A DNA stretch of 64,000 nucleotides, taken from NCBI GenBank assembly GCA_900491605.1, contig UESW01004575.1, forward strand, positions 93,480 through 157,479. The letters run 5' to 3'. Source of the stretch: Calamus simplicifolius (lineage: Eukaryota; Streptophyta; Magnoliopsida; Arecales; Arecaceae). A program made the translations under genes and the position numbers. Position 1 is the stretch's first letter. The number at the start of each line of letters is the position of its first letter. Positions 46,431-59,383 of the stretch are shown here, piece after piece. The notes under the pieces were generated by a model that worked only from the letters and a program-made list of their open reading frames with translations, searched no databases and was not told where the DNA came from.

Positions 46431-47890
46431 TCTAATGTTTTTCAAATATAATATAATTATTAATAAAGTCAAGTCAGATATTTAGAAAATACTAGTATCA
46501 AATATTTATTCTTTCTTTTCACATTGGTTGCAGTCTACTGATCCTAAGTATTTTGCGGCTATATAAAAATATATGAATAAAAAAGTGGCAACTCCGTAAG
46601 AATCCCTAGTGATGTACCTAGATACATAAATAACACACATGCATCCAAGTTAGTAATAATCAATAATTAAATCAAAACAAGCATACATTTCAATTATCAA
46701 CATAATTAATATCATAATTCAAATACAAATATTTCCAAAAGCAATTTATTCAAAATTAACTCATCCAAAATCATATCTATCAAAATTTTAAAGGGTTCAC
46801 AAGAGCATTAATACAATAGCGTAATTCATATGAAGGCTTCCTTTCTAATTCTTCAACATATCTTTAACATTTTTTAAAAAATCAATTTTAAGAATAACTT
46901 ATCATCATTAGGTCCATCATTTTCTAAGTAGACAAAACTAGTAGCTCATTTAATCAATATTAAAATAGTTCTAGTCACATTTTATCTTATGATTGGTAAT
47001 CCAAAATAATCTAAAGTTATGTTTTTAACCCATAATAAGTATTTTATGCTTTGGTTCATAGTGGCAACCATGGTCACAATCATGTGTATAATTATAGCTT
47101 TAGTTCACAACAAACATTCTATACTTCAGATGTGATGGCAAATTATGCATGGGATAGATATTTCAACAAAAAATATGGTCCAATACCTTTTATATATTTA
47201 ATATAAATTTTTAAATTTTAAATTTAAATTAAATTTTAATATGCCACGCAATGCATCATTAATACTAATTCTTTTCCTCATTATACTTATAACTTTGATA
47301 TGTGTTAATATCATGTTTCATGCATAGTCAACTTCCTATTATCAAATCAGAAGTAATGTAATGCATACATACCTCAAGCATTTACACAAATTAAAATCAA
47401 TGCCATGGAATATACAAATTTTCTATATGGTCAACATATTATTGAATTATATAATAAATATGATCAAATTATATATTGTCAAGAAAATACATATAGTAAA
47501 CATTACCATTTCACAAAAGGCGTAAACGATATCCTCATTGTATTCATAGAAAATTTAGGCTCACTTTCTTTAGACCTAGATTGCTCTACATGCACTAATA
47601 ACATTGCTTTTACATTAGAATAATAAATTTTATTAATTTAAAGTTGAGATCAACTTCAGTGTTTAAGGTCATGATCCTGGTGTCAAGGGTTCCGATCCAA
47701 GGTTTAAGGCATGTGCCAACTAGGTTAGTATGCATGAGGCCTTCAGTGGTTAGAGAGCCAAGTCGTAGAGTCGTGTTCATATTGGATTAGCAACATAGTG
47801 AAAGCATGTAATGAGCTCCCCCCCCCCCCCGGTTAGAGACTAGCCAAGCTTATAATTAGTGCAAATATAGGATAGTGAAGGTCCTTATAG
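46431..47890. other. AT-rich sequence without recognisable features
   Basis: Only short spurious ORFs and AT tracts. A run of 13 C lies at 47,818-47,830, a likely sequencing or replication slippage spot. Confidence 0.6.
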
Positions 47891-47892
47891 TG

Positions 47893-48090
47893 CTCCCAGA
47901 AAGCTCTTTGTACACTGCTTTCAATGCAGGATGGCTTGCATCGGACGCAGTGATTTGCCCACGCATGGGCCCAATACTAGAGAGCCCGCTTGTGAGTCCC
48001 GCACTGTAGACTCACGGGCTTATGTGTGGGCAAATCACCATGCTGATGCAGGCCATCCTATACCAGAGGCGATGTACAAAAACTTTTCTT
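47893..48090. mobile_element. Foldback MITE, about 195 bp
   Basis: The left arm GAAAGCTCTTTGTACACTGC..., with AGGATGGCTTGCATC and GTGATTTGCCCAC, is the inverted complement of the right arm GTGGGCAAATCAC...GATGCAGGCCATCCT...GTACAAAAACTTTTC. The arms are about 70 bases with mismatches, and a short loop joins them. No clean target duplication was found. Related terminal sequence (AAAAGTCTTTTTACACCACC) recurs at about 48,205. Confidence 0.75.
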
Positions 48091-48199
48091 AGGGATTCCA
48101 GAGGTCAACTAACCCTACGACAAGGCTCCATATATAATGCCCATTACAAGGCTATAGAGTTGAGTCTGAAGCAAGGCCTAATAGAGCCCTATTACAAGG

Positions 48200-49970
48200 A
48201 AGGAAAAGTCTTTTTACACCACCTTCGGTGTAGCATATCCTACGTTGACTGCATCATCTTCCTTATTGGTCCACGTGGATCCCACTTGATCTGACACGAT
48301 GGAATGGAATAGCAGGGATATGAAGTTATGTTTTGAGCGTGACATGCATTTATATCGTTTAGCCTTATTTTGACATTAGTATGCAGACGAAAATAAGATA
48401 TTGTGTAGAGATACTTAGTAAATGTATTATATATAATAAGATTATATAGGACTTGAACCGACATAATTTAAATATTTATTTAAGTATCGTTATAAGAAAT
48501 TCAATTGATGTCACAAGATGATCATATGTACATCGACCTTAATCCTAACTTAATCATAACCACTTGATTATGTTACTAAATCTTTTGATTTGTTTGTTCA
48601 AGCCCATTTAATGTTGGGCTGAATACTTACATTATGCATGCAATTTATGATCCAATCATAAATTAACTGTTTAACTAGTGAATCAATGGTACTTAAGGAA
48701 AAAAGATAATTAGAGAAGTAAAATGGTTATTTCAACTAACTCTAATTATGAACTAATTATGGAGGGTTGAATTACATGTAATGATTATATTTCTGGACGA
48801 CTCAAGTTTTCGAGTAAAAATTAATCTATAATTTTTAAGAATATAGTCTCGAGTTTTTAGTGAAATAACTTTGAGATTAATAAACTAAATAAATAATTAA
48901 AGAGTTTTAATTGAGTTTATTTAAGTTTATTGAAGCCTGAAATTATGGGTCCATGGTTCCCACACCATCTTAGGTTAATCCGATCGAATACTCTTGGATT
49001 GAATAATTATTGTGATTAATTATTTATTTTTCTAAAATAAAATATATATTAAAAATTTATATAAAGTATTTATTATAAAATAAATAATTAATTTGATTGA
49101 TTATTTTTTCATATCTATTTTGGTACATAAATTAGTTATTGAACAAAATAAAATATGTTTAGACACATTGTTTATATGATAAGATGATATGAATGGTGGC
49201 ACATAAATGTTATTGTAGGACATTATACAAGAGATTTTTTGAATGGTGCATATTTTGAATTAATGAAGAGAGAGAAATTTTAATTTTTGATATTTTTGAT
49301 AATATGATTATTAAAATATTAAAAATTAAAAAAAAAAATATTTAATTTATTTATAACTAATATTAGATATTTGAAATTAATAATATCTATAATTATTAAA
49401 TAAGATTTACTAATTTATATTTTATTATATTTAATTTAGATATTATTTGTAATTAGTTACAAACGAGAAACAACTTTTTTCTTGATATGGGTTGGCATGC
49501 ATGTGTAGAGGATTGTCCTCAAAATTGATTGTAACAAAAGGTTATCTAGATTAAATCAATTCAAAAATTAATTAATTAATTAATTAATCAATTTTATTCA
49601 CTTAGAGCCTATAAATAGGGTATAAGGTGGACTTTCAAAGAGTGTGACATAATAAAAGAAAAGTTTCTCTCTTCCTCTTTCTTCGTATGTGAAAAATAGA
49701 GAAAAATAAAAGTGAGCCCACTCTTATAATTCAATACCGATCCTAAGAAAGGTAAGGAAGACTTGATTTGATTTTTATTTATAGATATTTTTGTGATGTA
49801 CTTTGGCCCATAAACTCAGATTCTTCCTCCGCAGCTTCATATCCAATAGTAGGGCGCATCCTTCGAGACTTCAATACTTCTATATGTTTTATATGTAAAA
49901 AATTTATATAATAATTTTTTTTTGATATGACGATATTAGTTTTATGCATGCTAAACAAACCATATATTTT
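48200..49970. other. AT-rich sequence with LTR-like fragments
   Basis: CCTATAAATAGGGTATAAGG at 49,608-49,627 resembles an LTR promoter, followed by a pyrimidine-rich leader. An (ATTA)n tract lies at about 49,568-49,588. No paired LTR, primer-binding site or coding region was found. Confidence 0.45.
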
Positions 49971-49971
49971 G

Positions 49972-49974
<3 letters not shown>

Positions 49975-50036
<62 letters not shown>
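49975..50036. repeat. (AT)31 microsatellite
   Basis: Perfect dinucleotide repeat. The paralogous site in copy 1 carries an (ATT)n tract at 24,373-24,416 instead. Confidence 0.98.
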
Positions 50037-50040
<4 letters not shown>

Positions 50041-50044
50041 CCAA

Positions 50045-52440
50045 CATTCTCTATCACCAAATGTGATTGCAACCATGGGCACTATTTTTTTATTTTTTTC
50101 TTCCTTTGTTTTTAATTTGGTTGCTGTACTGCATAATGCTATTACTTTATCAAATAGTAGTAAGCAAATTATTTATTATAGACACACCAACGATATCATA
50201 TAGATTTAGATACACTCAACTTGGCTTCAAAAAATCATTTGACCAACCCTCCATGATCGGTTGGGAGAAGTTGGAATCATAAGACGATCTACCTCGAGCC
50301 AAATGCAAATATTGGCCAACGAAGTTGCTCGATTAGATGGTCAAAGACGTTCCATGACCGAAAATAATGGCCTTTCTAAGCAAGTTGTAAATGAGTCAGG
50401 TTCAAATTAAATTGGTATTTGAGAACCCATAAATTGAATCATAACTAAATATTGAATGCGATCTAAATTTTGCATCAAATTTTAATTTTATATTTTTGAT
50501 TCGATTTAGTTCAATTGAATTTATTCTGATTCATAAATCTTTGTAAATCTTATTTTCGTTACTTCATTTGCCTTTCTAAATTCATTGAATAGACTTTAAT
50601 TTAAACTAATTTTTTTATTTTAACAATATATCTTCTCTCATCTTTTTTTTCTCTAATTATATCTACATATTTATATTTTATTATTTATTTTGATGGTATA
50701 ATGTGTTTAAATATATTAATAAATATTTTAAACATTATAATTTATAAACTTAAAAATAATCATTAACTTAGATGGAATCAAGAGTTTTTACTAAAAATTT
50801 ATATTTAAATTGATTCTTTTTAATCTTATTAGTGTATCTATATTTGTCTATCGATTAGTGGATCTTAGTAATAAAATAATAGTTAGATTATTGGCTCAAA
50901 TACAATATTTGAGTTAGGCTTGAATAAAGTCTAATGATCCGTTAGGTCTAAAATTTCTTCCCTAAATTCGATTCGATTCAATCAATAAATGGGTTGGGTT
51001 GGGATTCAAAATCAAAATTTGAATATAAAATCAGATTGGATTGAGATCAAGTATAATGCAATCTGATTTGATCCATTTGCAGTCTTATTTCAAGTCGTTC
51101 AAATGCAATAAAATTATGGGCTCATGGATACTATAAAAAGGACAGTTAAGTTTGCACTGACCAATGATATATTCACAAACTCATGCGGCTAAAGTAGCTA
51201 TGTTCATGTGCTTCTTCCGATGGATTAAGTGCAACTTATAAAAAAATCGGTTCTGCAGTTTATGACTTTTTTAAAAAAATTTGTAATAAAAATGTAGAAA
51301 TAAATCCTGGCCATTGATGACAATGGGGTTGTCCAGGCAGCCCATCCGCTGGCTTCCACTGGTAGTGATGCTAACAACCAACATGGCTCCACCATCAAGT
51401 TGTTTAATTAATGGAGTAAACCAAACCAAATTGCTCATTCATATCTCACCATTGGAGAAAATCTAGGATGGAATTATTAAATCATGATTGTTAATTATTA
51501 GTCGAACGTTTTTGCCTTAGATTCATGTGACTTAGAATTTTGCGTTCTCCATAGCTAAGGGCATCAAATAGGTATCGAGGAATAGAAAGGCAAGGCTTGT
51601 GCAAAATGTATTGCGAGAGTATGCCATGTTGCAAGCTCAACAATCTCGTTGTAATGTTTTTTACATGCATATGTTTCTTATAATGTAATGTTGTTCATAA
51701 ATTGTTGATCGCTATTAAGCACTTTATCTGATGAGAGAAAGCACTAATGTAGTAACTTATGTGAGGCACATGATTTGGTTTAGAGTTTAGCTAAGGTATC
51801 CTTTTATAATTTTTTAAAAATAGAGCCTCAATCCTTCTTGGTTCAAAAGCTTCATTCATTGCCTTCAACCCTTTTTTTCACCTTCTTATATATGCCTTTA
51901 CTGTTTTTTTTTTTTATATCGTTATCCATGTACAATCAAAAGTATCATAGAAAAAGTATTTGATTTATAATGCAGAGTAATTTTTTTTATAACTTACGCT
52001 CTACTTAATTTTTACTATTAATTAATAATCTTAATCAATTTCTTAAGATTTTAAAGAATTTTTTAGAATTTTTATTGTTTTTGAACTTCTTATGAAAATT
52101 TCTTTTTCTCAAATGAAAAATTGAAATATAATCTACCAAGGTCCTGACTCAGCCATTGGCTATCATCTATTGTGGTGGTTCGTGAAACTTGGAATGAGCC
52201 CCAGATAGATGCAAGCAAAGCACTCCCTTCCGGAAGTATAAAATAGAGAGAGGGCACGCTCGCATAAACCCAACAACTACTGCATTGCATGCACAACAAA
52301 CTTAAAAACATCATGCTTAGATTAAACACATAAATAGATGAAGTACCTTTGAACATACGCAATCCGAACAGAAGAACGAATATATGTACAAAGATACATA
52401 TACACCATGCATATAGAGGGCGGTTAATATGATTTGATGA
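50045..52440. repeat. Duplicated block Q, copy 2, left part
   Basis: Collinear with 24,340-25,331 plus 27,976-28,890. At 51,447-51,465 it preserves the uninterrupted form of the site where copy 1 has the inverted solo LTR. No coding signal. Confidence 0.8.
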
Positions 52441-52606
52441 TGCTTATATATTCTACTTAGGTAGTGTTTGATAGAAAAATAGCTATGTCTGGATAAGTGT
52501 ACAAGATAGAGTTTATTAGAAGATAGAGGAAATAACTAGCTTTTATAATAACAGTTTTGTCCTTAAGAATTAAGTTCAAGAAAAAATAGCCATTCTCCGG
52601 TCTTTA

Positions 52607-52860
52607 GGTTGTATTTGAAATAGGAGAAAGGGGGGATATTCAGGGATATCCTTCCTTATCCTCAAAAGCTATAAATATAATGTTGTATTTAAAATAGGAA
52701 ATAAGGGGGATATCCCCAAAAGCTATAACTATAGGGGATAACTCTGAAAAAGTTTAACCAGAGGGGATAACCCATGTTTAACCATTGGTTATCCCCGAAA
52801 CTTATTCCCTAAGGACCCAGGAATAGCTGGTTATCCCTTCAGCTATCCCTTGAGGGCATA
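52607..52860. mobile_element. Tourist-like terminal or MITE sequence, left
   Basis: Begins GGTTGTATTTGAAATAGG after TTA. It contains a second start-like motif GTTGTATTTAAAATAGGAAA at 52,683 and GGGGATAACCCATGTTTAAC, all shared in inverted form with 62,200-62,588. It marks stacked or nested Tourist-like ends. Confidence 0.6.
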
Positions 52861-54476
52861 TTTATCAATAACATTTTTTTTCTACCCTAGGCCATGTCCT
52901 TTCTGCTTGTTCCTTCCGTCGAGCAGCTCTCGTCCTGATCCCATGATCTCCTGCTTCCGTCTTCCACTCTAGATCTCCTGCTCCCATCTCTCGATCTCTC
53001 GGTCCCGATCTCCTTCGTTCGTCTCTCGATCTACTATTCCCGTCTCCCGATCTCCTGCGCTTCCAATCTCTCGCATCACCTTTTTTTCGACTCTTCGTCC
53101 CCGCATTAGCTGGGGTATTGAAGTTTGATTAGGTACGCTTTGCTCTTTGCAAGCTCTTCTTCATAGATATGGCTGCTAAGCCCTAGATTTCCTTCGATTT
53201 CGAGGGTTCTTGGCTCGACAAGCTGTTTTTTTCCTGAGTTTTGAGGTTTGATCTGTTTCCTTTGTTTCCGTTCGTTGTTCTAGATATCATTGTTTGAAAT
53301 GAGACAGTATGTTGTTACACATACTCTGTCTAAGGCTAGTGTTTATGGTTTGTCCTTGGGTTGGATTGTTGTTACACATACTGTGTCTATATTCTACTGC
53401 TTCTTTTGGTTGTAAATCATATGTCAAAAAAGTTGTGGTACTCTTTATGATCCTTAGTTCATTATATTTCATATGAATTTTGTTGTTGAACAACCATTAG
53501 TATTTTCGATGAACCACGGTCTTCTGTTGATATTGTTGCAACACTCTGGACTTTCTGGAACATCAATGATAACACCATTTCTTAAAGATGTTCTAGATCT
53601 GTTGCATGGCTGAAATCAACTTCCATGAGTTCTCAATGAGCCTCCATTGGGCTCTCTGAGACAGCGGCAGGGATCTATGTGGATTTCAGGATTTGAGTTA
53701 TTTTTGACTAAAGGGGCTGTGAATTTGCTTATGTTGTTGTACTTAAGTCTAGTTAAGAGTCATTGGTGATGTTTTAAAGTGAGATATTTTTTTCTTCTGC
53801 CTTCTTCTTTTCTGTTTATTTTTTTTTATGGTTCTTTTGCTTGAGCTCAAAATTTTAGATTTTACTCTAAGATATTATTCATGGTATACTTTGAGTAGCT
53901 TGAATAGATTTTGGCTGCATTTGTCATGTTCATTGTTACATGTGTAGGAATAAATAGATGTCAAAACTCGACTAAAATTTAATCCCAGGCTCATTGGTGT
54001 CGGCTACCTGAAATGTTTTCCCTCCATTCTACTCGATTTGGGGCCATACCTTCTAAACGATGATGAGATTCTTTCTAAAAGTGCATGTTGTCATAAATTT
54101 AGTTGCCTGAGCATCTGGGAAGAAGTTTTATGTTGCTTGGGCCACTACCTTATTGTCTTTTTGTTAGATCTGAAAATAAATCTTTTTAGTTAAAAAAGGG
54201 TTTGGTTGTATTTTAAAAGCCACATCACATTAAATTTTGCTGGTCTAATTCAGCTGTCCTAACTTGTATTCATGATTTAATGATTGCTCTGGTTTTTCTT
54301 TAAATTGCTCTCTTTTGTTTTTCCAATTTTTCTATTTGTTTGGATTCTCAAAGATCCAAAGATAAGAGATAATCGATGTTTCTATTTATTCTTTAAGGTA
54401 ATGGTCAAACATTTATCATGACATGTACCATCAACTACATTTCATATGCTTTGCTTAAACATTTTTTTGATTGTAG

Positions 54477-54698
54477 GATGCAATTGGTGCCATAGTGGCA
54501 TACATATAGAGGTCATACAACCGAAGAAGGACCAACCTTGATTTCGTAATCGAAAGAACATTATATCTTAGAATGTAATGGCTGTTGTATCTTTTGACTA
54601 TATGTTTATGTTTATGTGTGTTGGATGGGAAGGATTGGTGGCGGACATGACAGTTTTGAGGTGGTGCTGTGACCATGGAGGATTTATAGTTTTCGAAG
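54477..54698 (+). pseudogene. PIF/Harbinger transposase exon (DDE_Tnp_4 type)
   Basis: Starts after a TTGTAG acceptor and ends at a GTAAGG donor (54,699). Readings across frames: DAIGAI followed by a damaged GTHI (first catalytic Asp region), then PKKDQP, ISQNVMAVVSFDYMF-like text and GWEGLVADMTVLRW. The last is the conserved GWEGSA-x-D-x-RVL block with the second Asp. Stops and indels break it. The family excises and inserts DNA at TTA/TAA sites. A companion Myb-like ORF, usual for autonomous members, was not recognised. Confidence 0.75.
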
Positions 54699-54955
54699 GT
54701 AAGGTTTTTAAATTATAACCACGTTACCAAAAGTTTTATGTTTGTTTATGCATGCTTAGTGTTAACTTATGTAGGAAAGTTTTACTTGGTTGACTCAGGA
54801 TACACGAATAGATCGATTTTGGCACCATATCGGAGAACTAAGTATCATCTTAGTGTTAGTGTGTGCCCTATATCCAAACGGATTAGATGCTAGTTTGTAC
54901 ACATTTCTTTATGAATGCAATCAAATTTATTGCTTTCTTTATCTATTCGGATCTA

Positions 54956-54974
54956 ATATATATATATATATATC

Positions 54975-55012
<38 letters not shown>
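54956..55012. repeat. (TA)n microsatellite
   Basis: Two TA tracts split by a short CTCTAA interruption. Confidence 0.95.
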
Positions 55013-55013
<1 letters not shown>

Positions 55014-55498
55014 ATAAAGTCCAAAAGAATGTAAACTGTACATATGAAATTTGTAATAAATATTACAAATTGTAAGATCCAAAATTGCATATTATGGTTC
55101 GATTCTTTAAATTTTCCTAATCGATGCGTAGATAGGACTGGGCACCGTTGAACGCCGATGAGACTAGCACACTTTATATATCTTCACCCTTATGGTGAGC
55201 AGCTAATCTCGCAAGCTGAAGTATGGAGATACTTGGATAGGTGTGTGGATATTCGTTATTGCAACACTGCTTTGGATGACCCGCACAGAGATCCCATATG
55301 GATATTCTATATAGTGTGATGGTTGATCTTTGATGACAGTGGTGCGAGTGATCTTTGACTTGAGATCTTCATTGCACCTCATATGTGGAATGTCATGCTT
55401 TGACGATATGCAAACGTTGCTCTAGCCACGGGTGACAAATATGGTGTCGATTGGGTATGACATGAAGCATATGAAGGTGGTGTTTGATCAAGATAGAA

Positions 55499-58175
55499 TT
55501 CATCTCTCTTGATAGAAAAGATTATATCCCACGGCCACTTGATGGATTAAATTGACTGTTAAATCCTTGCAAGGTTGAGTTGGAATTCGAAATGGTTTCG
55601 AAGTTCTAATTTATATGAGTCAATTTTTTTGTGATCAAGTAAACAAAGATCGATTACATGGTTGACATATTCTATATCATGATTGATCTGGGATATGTGA
55701 CGAAAGGGATTGAATCGTACGTTAAATGTTCATGGACAGGTGTTGATGACCACGTCAACAAAACCCTTAATACTTGGATGGTCATGATGTTTTGCTAGAG
55801 GCCACTCATGATCTATAATCATGGATTCTTTGGCTTAATCAAAGAGTTGATTTGGTTAAAAAATTGACTTGGACAAGGTGTTGATCAAGTCATCCCTAGG
55901 GTCAATATTAGGATATGATTATTACAAATGTGTCAAGGGACCTAATGGGTCACGCATTAAGAAAATTTTGGATGAAGTTAAAATGAAAATTAAGTTGGAC
56001 TTAATTCAAATTAGATGACCAATTAATTAGGATTGGATTTGACTCAATCTTAATGAGAGAATATGAGATGATTCATCATAGAGAAAAGAATTTTGTATTC
56101 GAGGAAGAGACCTTTTGTACATGTGATGTGCATATAAAATTTATTAATTGGATACTCAATTAGGCTAGATCCATGTGATGGATGGCTTAGATNATGAAAG
56201 AATATGAAACTGATGATATGATTCATCATAGAGAAAAGAATTTTATATTCGAGGAAGAGACCTTTTGTACATGTGATGTACATATAAAATTCATTAATTG
56301 GATACTCATTGGGCTTGATCCATGTGTTGTATGTCTTAGATTAATTGAGATTAATAATGATATTTAATTGGGTTCATATGATGGCATGATTTGATTCGTG
56401 GAAACCCAATTGAACCGAGGGCTGAGATCGAGCCACATGGAGGATGGATCCATGCCCATGTGAGGACATGACCCATCCACATGAATTCATCTCTCTTGAT
56501 AGAAAGTATTATATCCCATGGCTACTTGATATAGTAAATTGACTATTAAATCCTTGCAAGGTCGAGTTGGAATTCGAAATGGTTTTGAAGTTCTAATTTA
56601 TATGAGTTAATTTTTCTGAGATCAAGTAAACAAAGATCAATTACATGGTTGATACATTCTATATCACTGATTGAATTTAGGATATGTGACGAAGGGATTG
56701 AATCGTACGTTAACTGTTCATGGACAGGTGTTGATGACCACATCAACAAACCCTTAATACTTGGAGGGTCATGATGTTTTGCTAGAGGCCGCTCATGATC
56801 TATAATCATGGATTCTTTGGCTTAATCAAAGAGTTGATTGGTTAAAGAATTGATTTGGACAAGGTGTTTGATCAAGTCATCCCTAGGGTCAATATTAGGG
56901 ATATGATTATACCAATGTGTCAAGGGACCTAATGGGTCACACGCATTAAGAAAATTTTGGATGAAGTTAAAATGAAAATAAGTTGGACTTAATTCAAATT
57001 AGATGACCAATTAATTAGGATTGGATTTGACTCAATCTTAATGAGAGAATATGAAACTAATGAATAGGATTCATCATAGAGAAAAAAAATTGTATTCGAG
57101 GAAGAGACCTTTGTACATAGATGTACATATAAAATTCATTAATTGGATACTCAATTAGGCATGATCCATGTGATAGATGGCTTAGATTAATTGAGATTAA
57201 TAATAAATATTTAATTTGGTTCATATGATGGCAAGATTTGATCGTGAAAACTCAATTGAACCGAGGGCTGAGATTGAGCCACATGGAGGATGGATCCATG
57301 CCTATGTGAGGACATGACCCATCCATATGAATTCATCTCTTTTGATAGAAGGATTATATCCCATGGCCACTTGATGGATTAAATTGACAGTTAAATCCTT
57401 GTAAGGTTGAGTTGGAATTCGAAATGGTTTCAAAGTTCTAATTTATATGAGTCAATTTTTCTAAGATCAAGTAAACAAAGATCAATTACATGGTTGACAC
57501 ATTCTATATCACTGATTGATCTATGATATATGACGAATGGATTGACTCGTACGTTAACTGTTTATGGACAGGTGTTGATGACCACTTCAACCAAACCCTT
57601 AATACTTGGATGGTCATGATGTTTTGCTAGAGGCCGCTCATGATCCATAATCGTGGATTCTTTGACTTAATCAAAGAGTTGCTTTGGTTAAAGAATTGAT
57701 TGGAGAAGGTGTTGATCAAGTCATCCCTAGGGTCAATATTAGGGATATGATTATTACCAATGTGTCAAGGGACCTAATGGGTCACACGCATTAAGAAAAT
57801 TTTGGATGAAGTTAAAATAAAAATTAAGTTGGACTTAATTCAAATTAGATGATAATTAATTAGGATTGGATTTGACTCAATCTTAATGAGAGAATATGAA
57901 ACTGATGAATAGGATTCATCATAGAGAAAGAATTTGTATTCGAGGAAGAGACCTTTTGTATATGTGATGTACATATAAAATTCATTAATTGGATACTCAA
58001 TTAGGCTTGATCCATATGATGGATGGCTTAGATTAATTGAGATTAATAATATAATATTTAATTGGGTTCATATGATGGCATGATTTGATTCGTGGAAACC
58101 CAATTGAACCGAGGGCTGAGATCGAGCCATATGGAGGATGGATCCATACCCATGTGAGGACATGACCCATTCCCA
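55499..58175. repeat. Three tandem units of about 850 bp inside the LTR
   Basis: Units start at 55,499, 56,481 and 57,328 with AATTCATCTCTCTTGATAGA or a variant. All include GGACAGGTGTTGATGACCAC, GTCATGATGTTTTGCTAGAG and GAACCGAGGGCTGAGAT. Unit 1 is about 135-150 bases longer because a segment is repeated around the single N at 56,193. Confidence 0.92.
56193..56193. other. Ambiguous base N within a repeated segment
   Basis: The N lies between two near-identical stretches (56,050-56,190 and 56,200-56,330), as expected where an assembler joined overlapping contigs in a tandem repeat. Confidence 0.8.
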
Positions 58176-58949
58176 TGTCATGGAGGAGGAAACACCCATG
58201 ATTTGGGGTGTCATCATGAAGCCAAATTCAAGGTTGCTATGTTGGTTTAATAGGATAACTAATTTCCTATTTTTTGGGATGCGGTTTGGTGGTTGTAATT
58301 CTAACATTATTATGATAACAAATATCCTAATTGTTAGGAAATTTATTATCAACTTGATATGGTTGAATGGTTAGGTGGTTGAAACAAAATCCCACAACAC
58401 AACCTTCTTTTATGTATAAAAAGAAGAGAGACATCCCCTTCGGAATGACACGCCTAACTCCTCCTTTATCTCTCTCTTGAATGCCTAACACCCACTTTCT
58501 CTCTCTAAAACATCCTTTCTTTCTATAGGGCGTCCCTCTATCTCTTGATTGATCAAGATTTGATCTTGATCAAAAAAATTTCTTGATTTAGAAAATCAAT
58601 TGAAAAAGAAAAAGAGATGCTAGCACCCCTCGCAAGAAGGTTATCATCCAATCTGAGAGGACATCATCCAAAGATCTTTGCGTGGATCACCATTAAAGGC
58701 CGGACATGTGGACGGCTAAAGGTAAATCGTTTACCGGCTTCATCCGGTTTTATCCCCAATAAGAACATGGGTATGATATATTATTTAATCATGTGTTATT
58801 TCTTGTTAACTGAATTTGTTCTCTGAGGATCTTAGGCTTTGGAAATTAAATTCGTATTTATTTTTATTTTATTGCATGATATATGAATTTAATTCATATA
58901 AAATATATGTAATTCCTAACACTTAGTACCTTTCATACATCTACTTTGG

Positions 58950-59230
58950 TTGGCAAAATTATGAACCATAAGGATTTTTACAACTATTGGCATCCACAAC
59001 TGCGTAACTACATGGAAAAGGCTTTTGGGATTATGAAGAAATAATTCAAGATTCTTCGATCACAACTACTTTACCTGTTCGAAGTGCAAAAAAAAATCAT
59101 TTTGACTTGCTACATCATACATAATTTTATCTAATGAACTCAGGGCAACGATAAGTATTTCAATGCCAATAATATCGATGACTCCTCGGATGATAGTGAG
59201 CAATTAAATTTCAACCCCATTGGCCAAGAT
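58950..59230 (+). pseudogene. PIF/Harbinger transposase C-terminal exon
   Basis: About 58,990-59,135 reads HPQLRNYMEKAFGIMKK, a stop, then FKILRSQLLYLFEVQKKIIL and TCYIIHNFI. This is the conserved end of PIF/Harbinger transposases (LRN-x-IER-x-FGVLK...KI-x-x-ACC-x-LHN), including the third catalytic position (Glu of the ME/IE-K-x-FG block). An Asp/Ser-rich tail follows. It is separated from the upstream exon by the LTR insertion. At least two stops. Confidence 0.78.
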
Positions 59231-59383
59231 GAATCAAGAGGGGTGAACATAGGAGGGATTGTATTGCTAATGCAATGTGGCATCAATTTATATCTAGAAG
59301 TATGATTGTTTCCAAAACTCATATTTTTCTTACTATTTCAGTGATTGCATACTAGATATGATAATTTATAATCATTCTATCCT

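Larger units (their letters stand above)
54760..58921 (+). mobile_element. LTR insertion (solo LTR), 4,162 bp, with internal tandem units
   Basis: Starts TGTTAACTTATG and ends TTCCTAACA (TGTTA/TAACA), with identical duplications CTTAG at 54,755-54,759 and 58,922-58,926. There is no primer-binding site, polypurine tract or pol. A TATA-like TGTATAAAAAGAAG lies at about 58,413-58,426, followed by a pyrimidine-rich leader, as expected for U3/R. About 2.7 kb is made of three tandem units. It lies in or near an intron of the transposase gene. Confidence 0.8.

Noticed and set aside
53287..53493. Minus-strand ORF of 68 codons in the PIF composite
   Set aside because: No motif, low-complexity surroundings and no counterpart. 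Likely chance.
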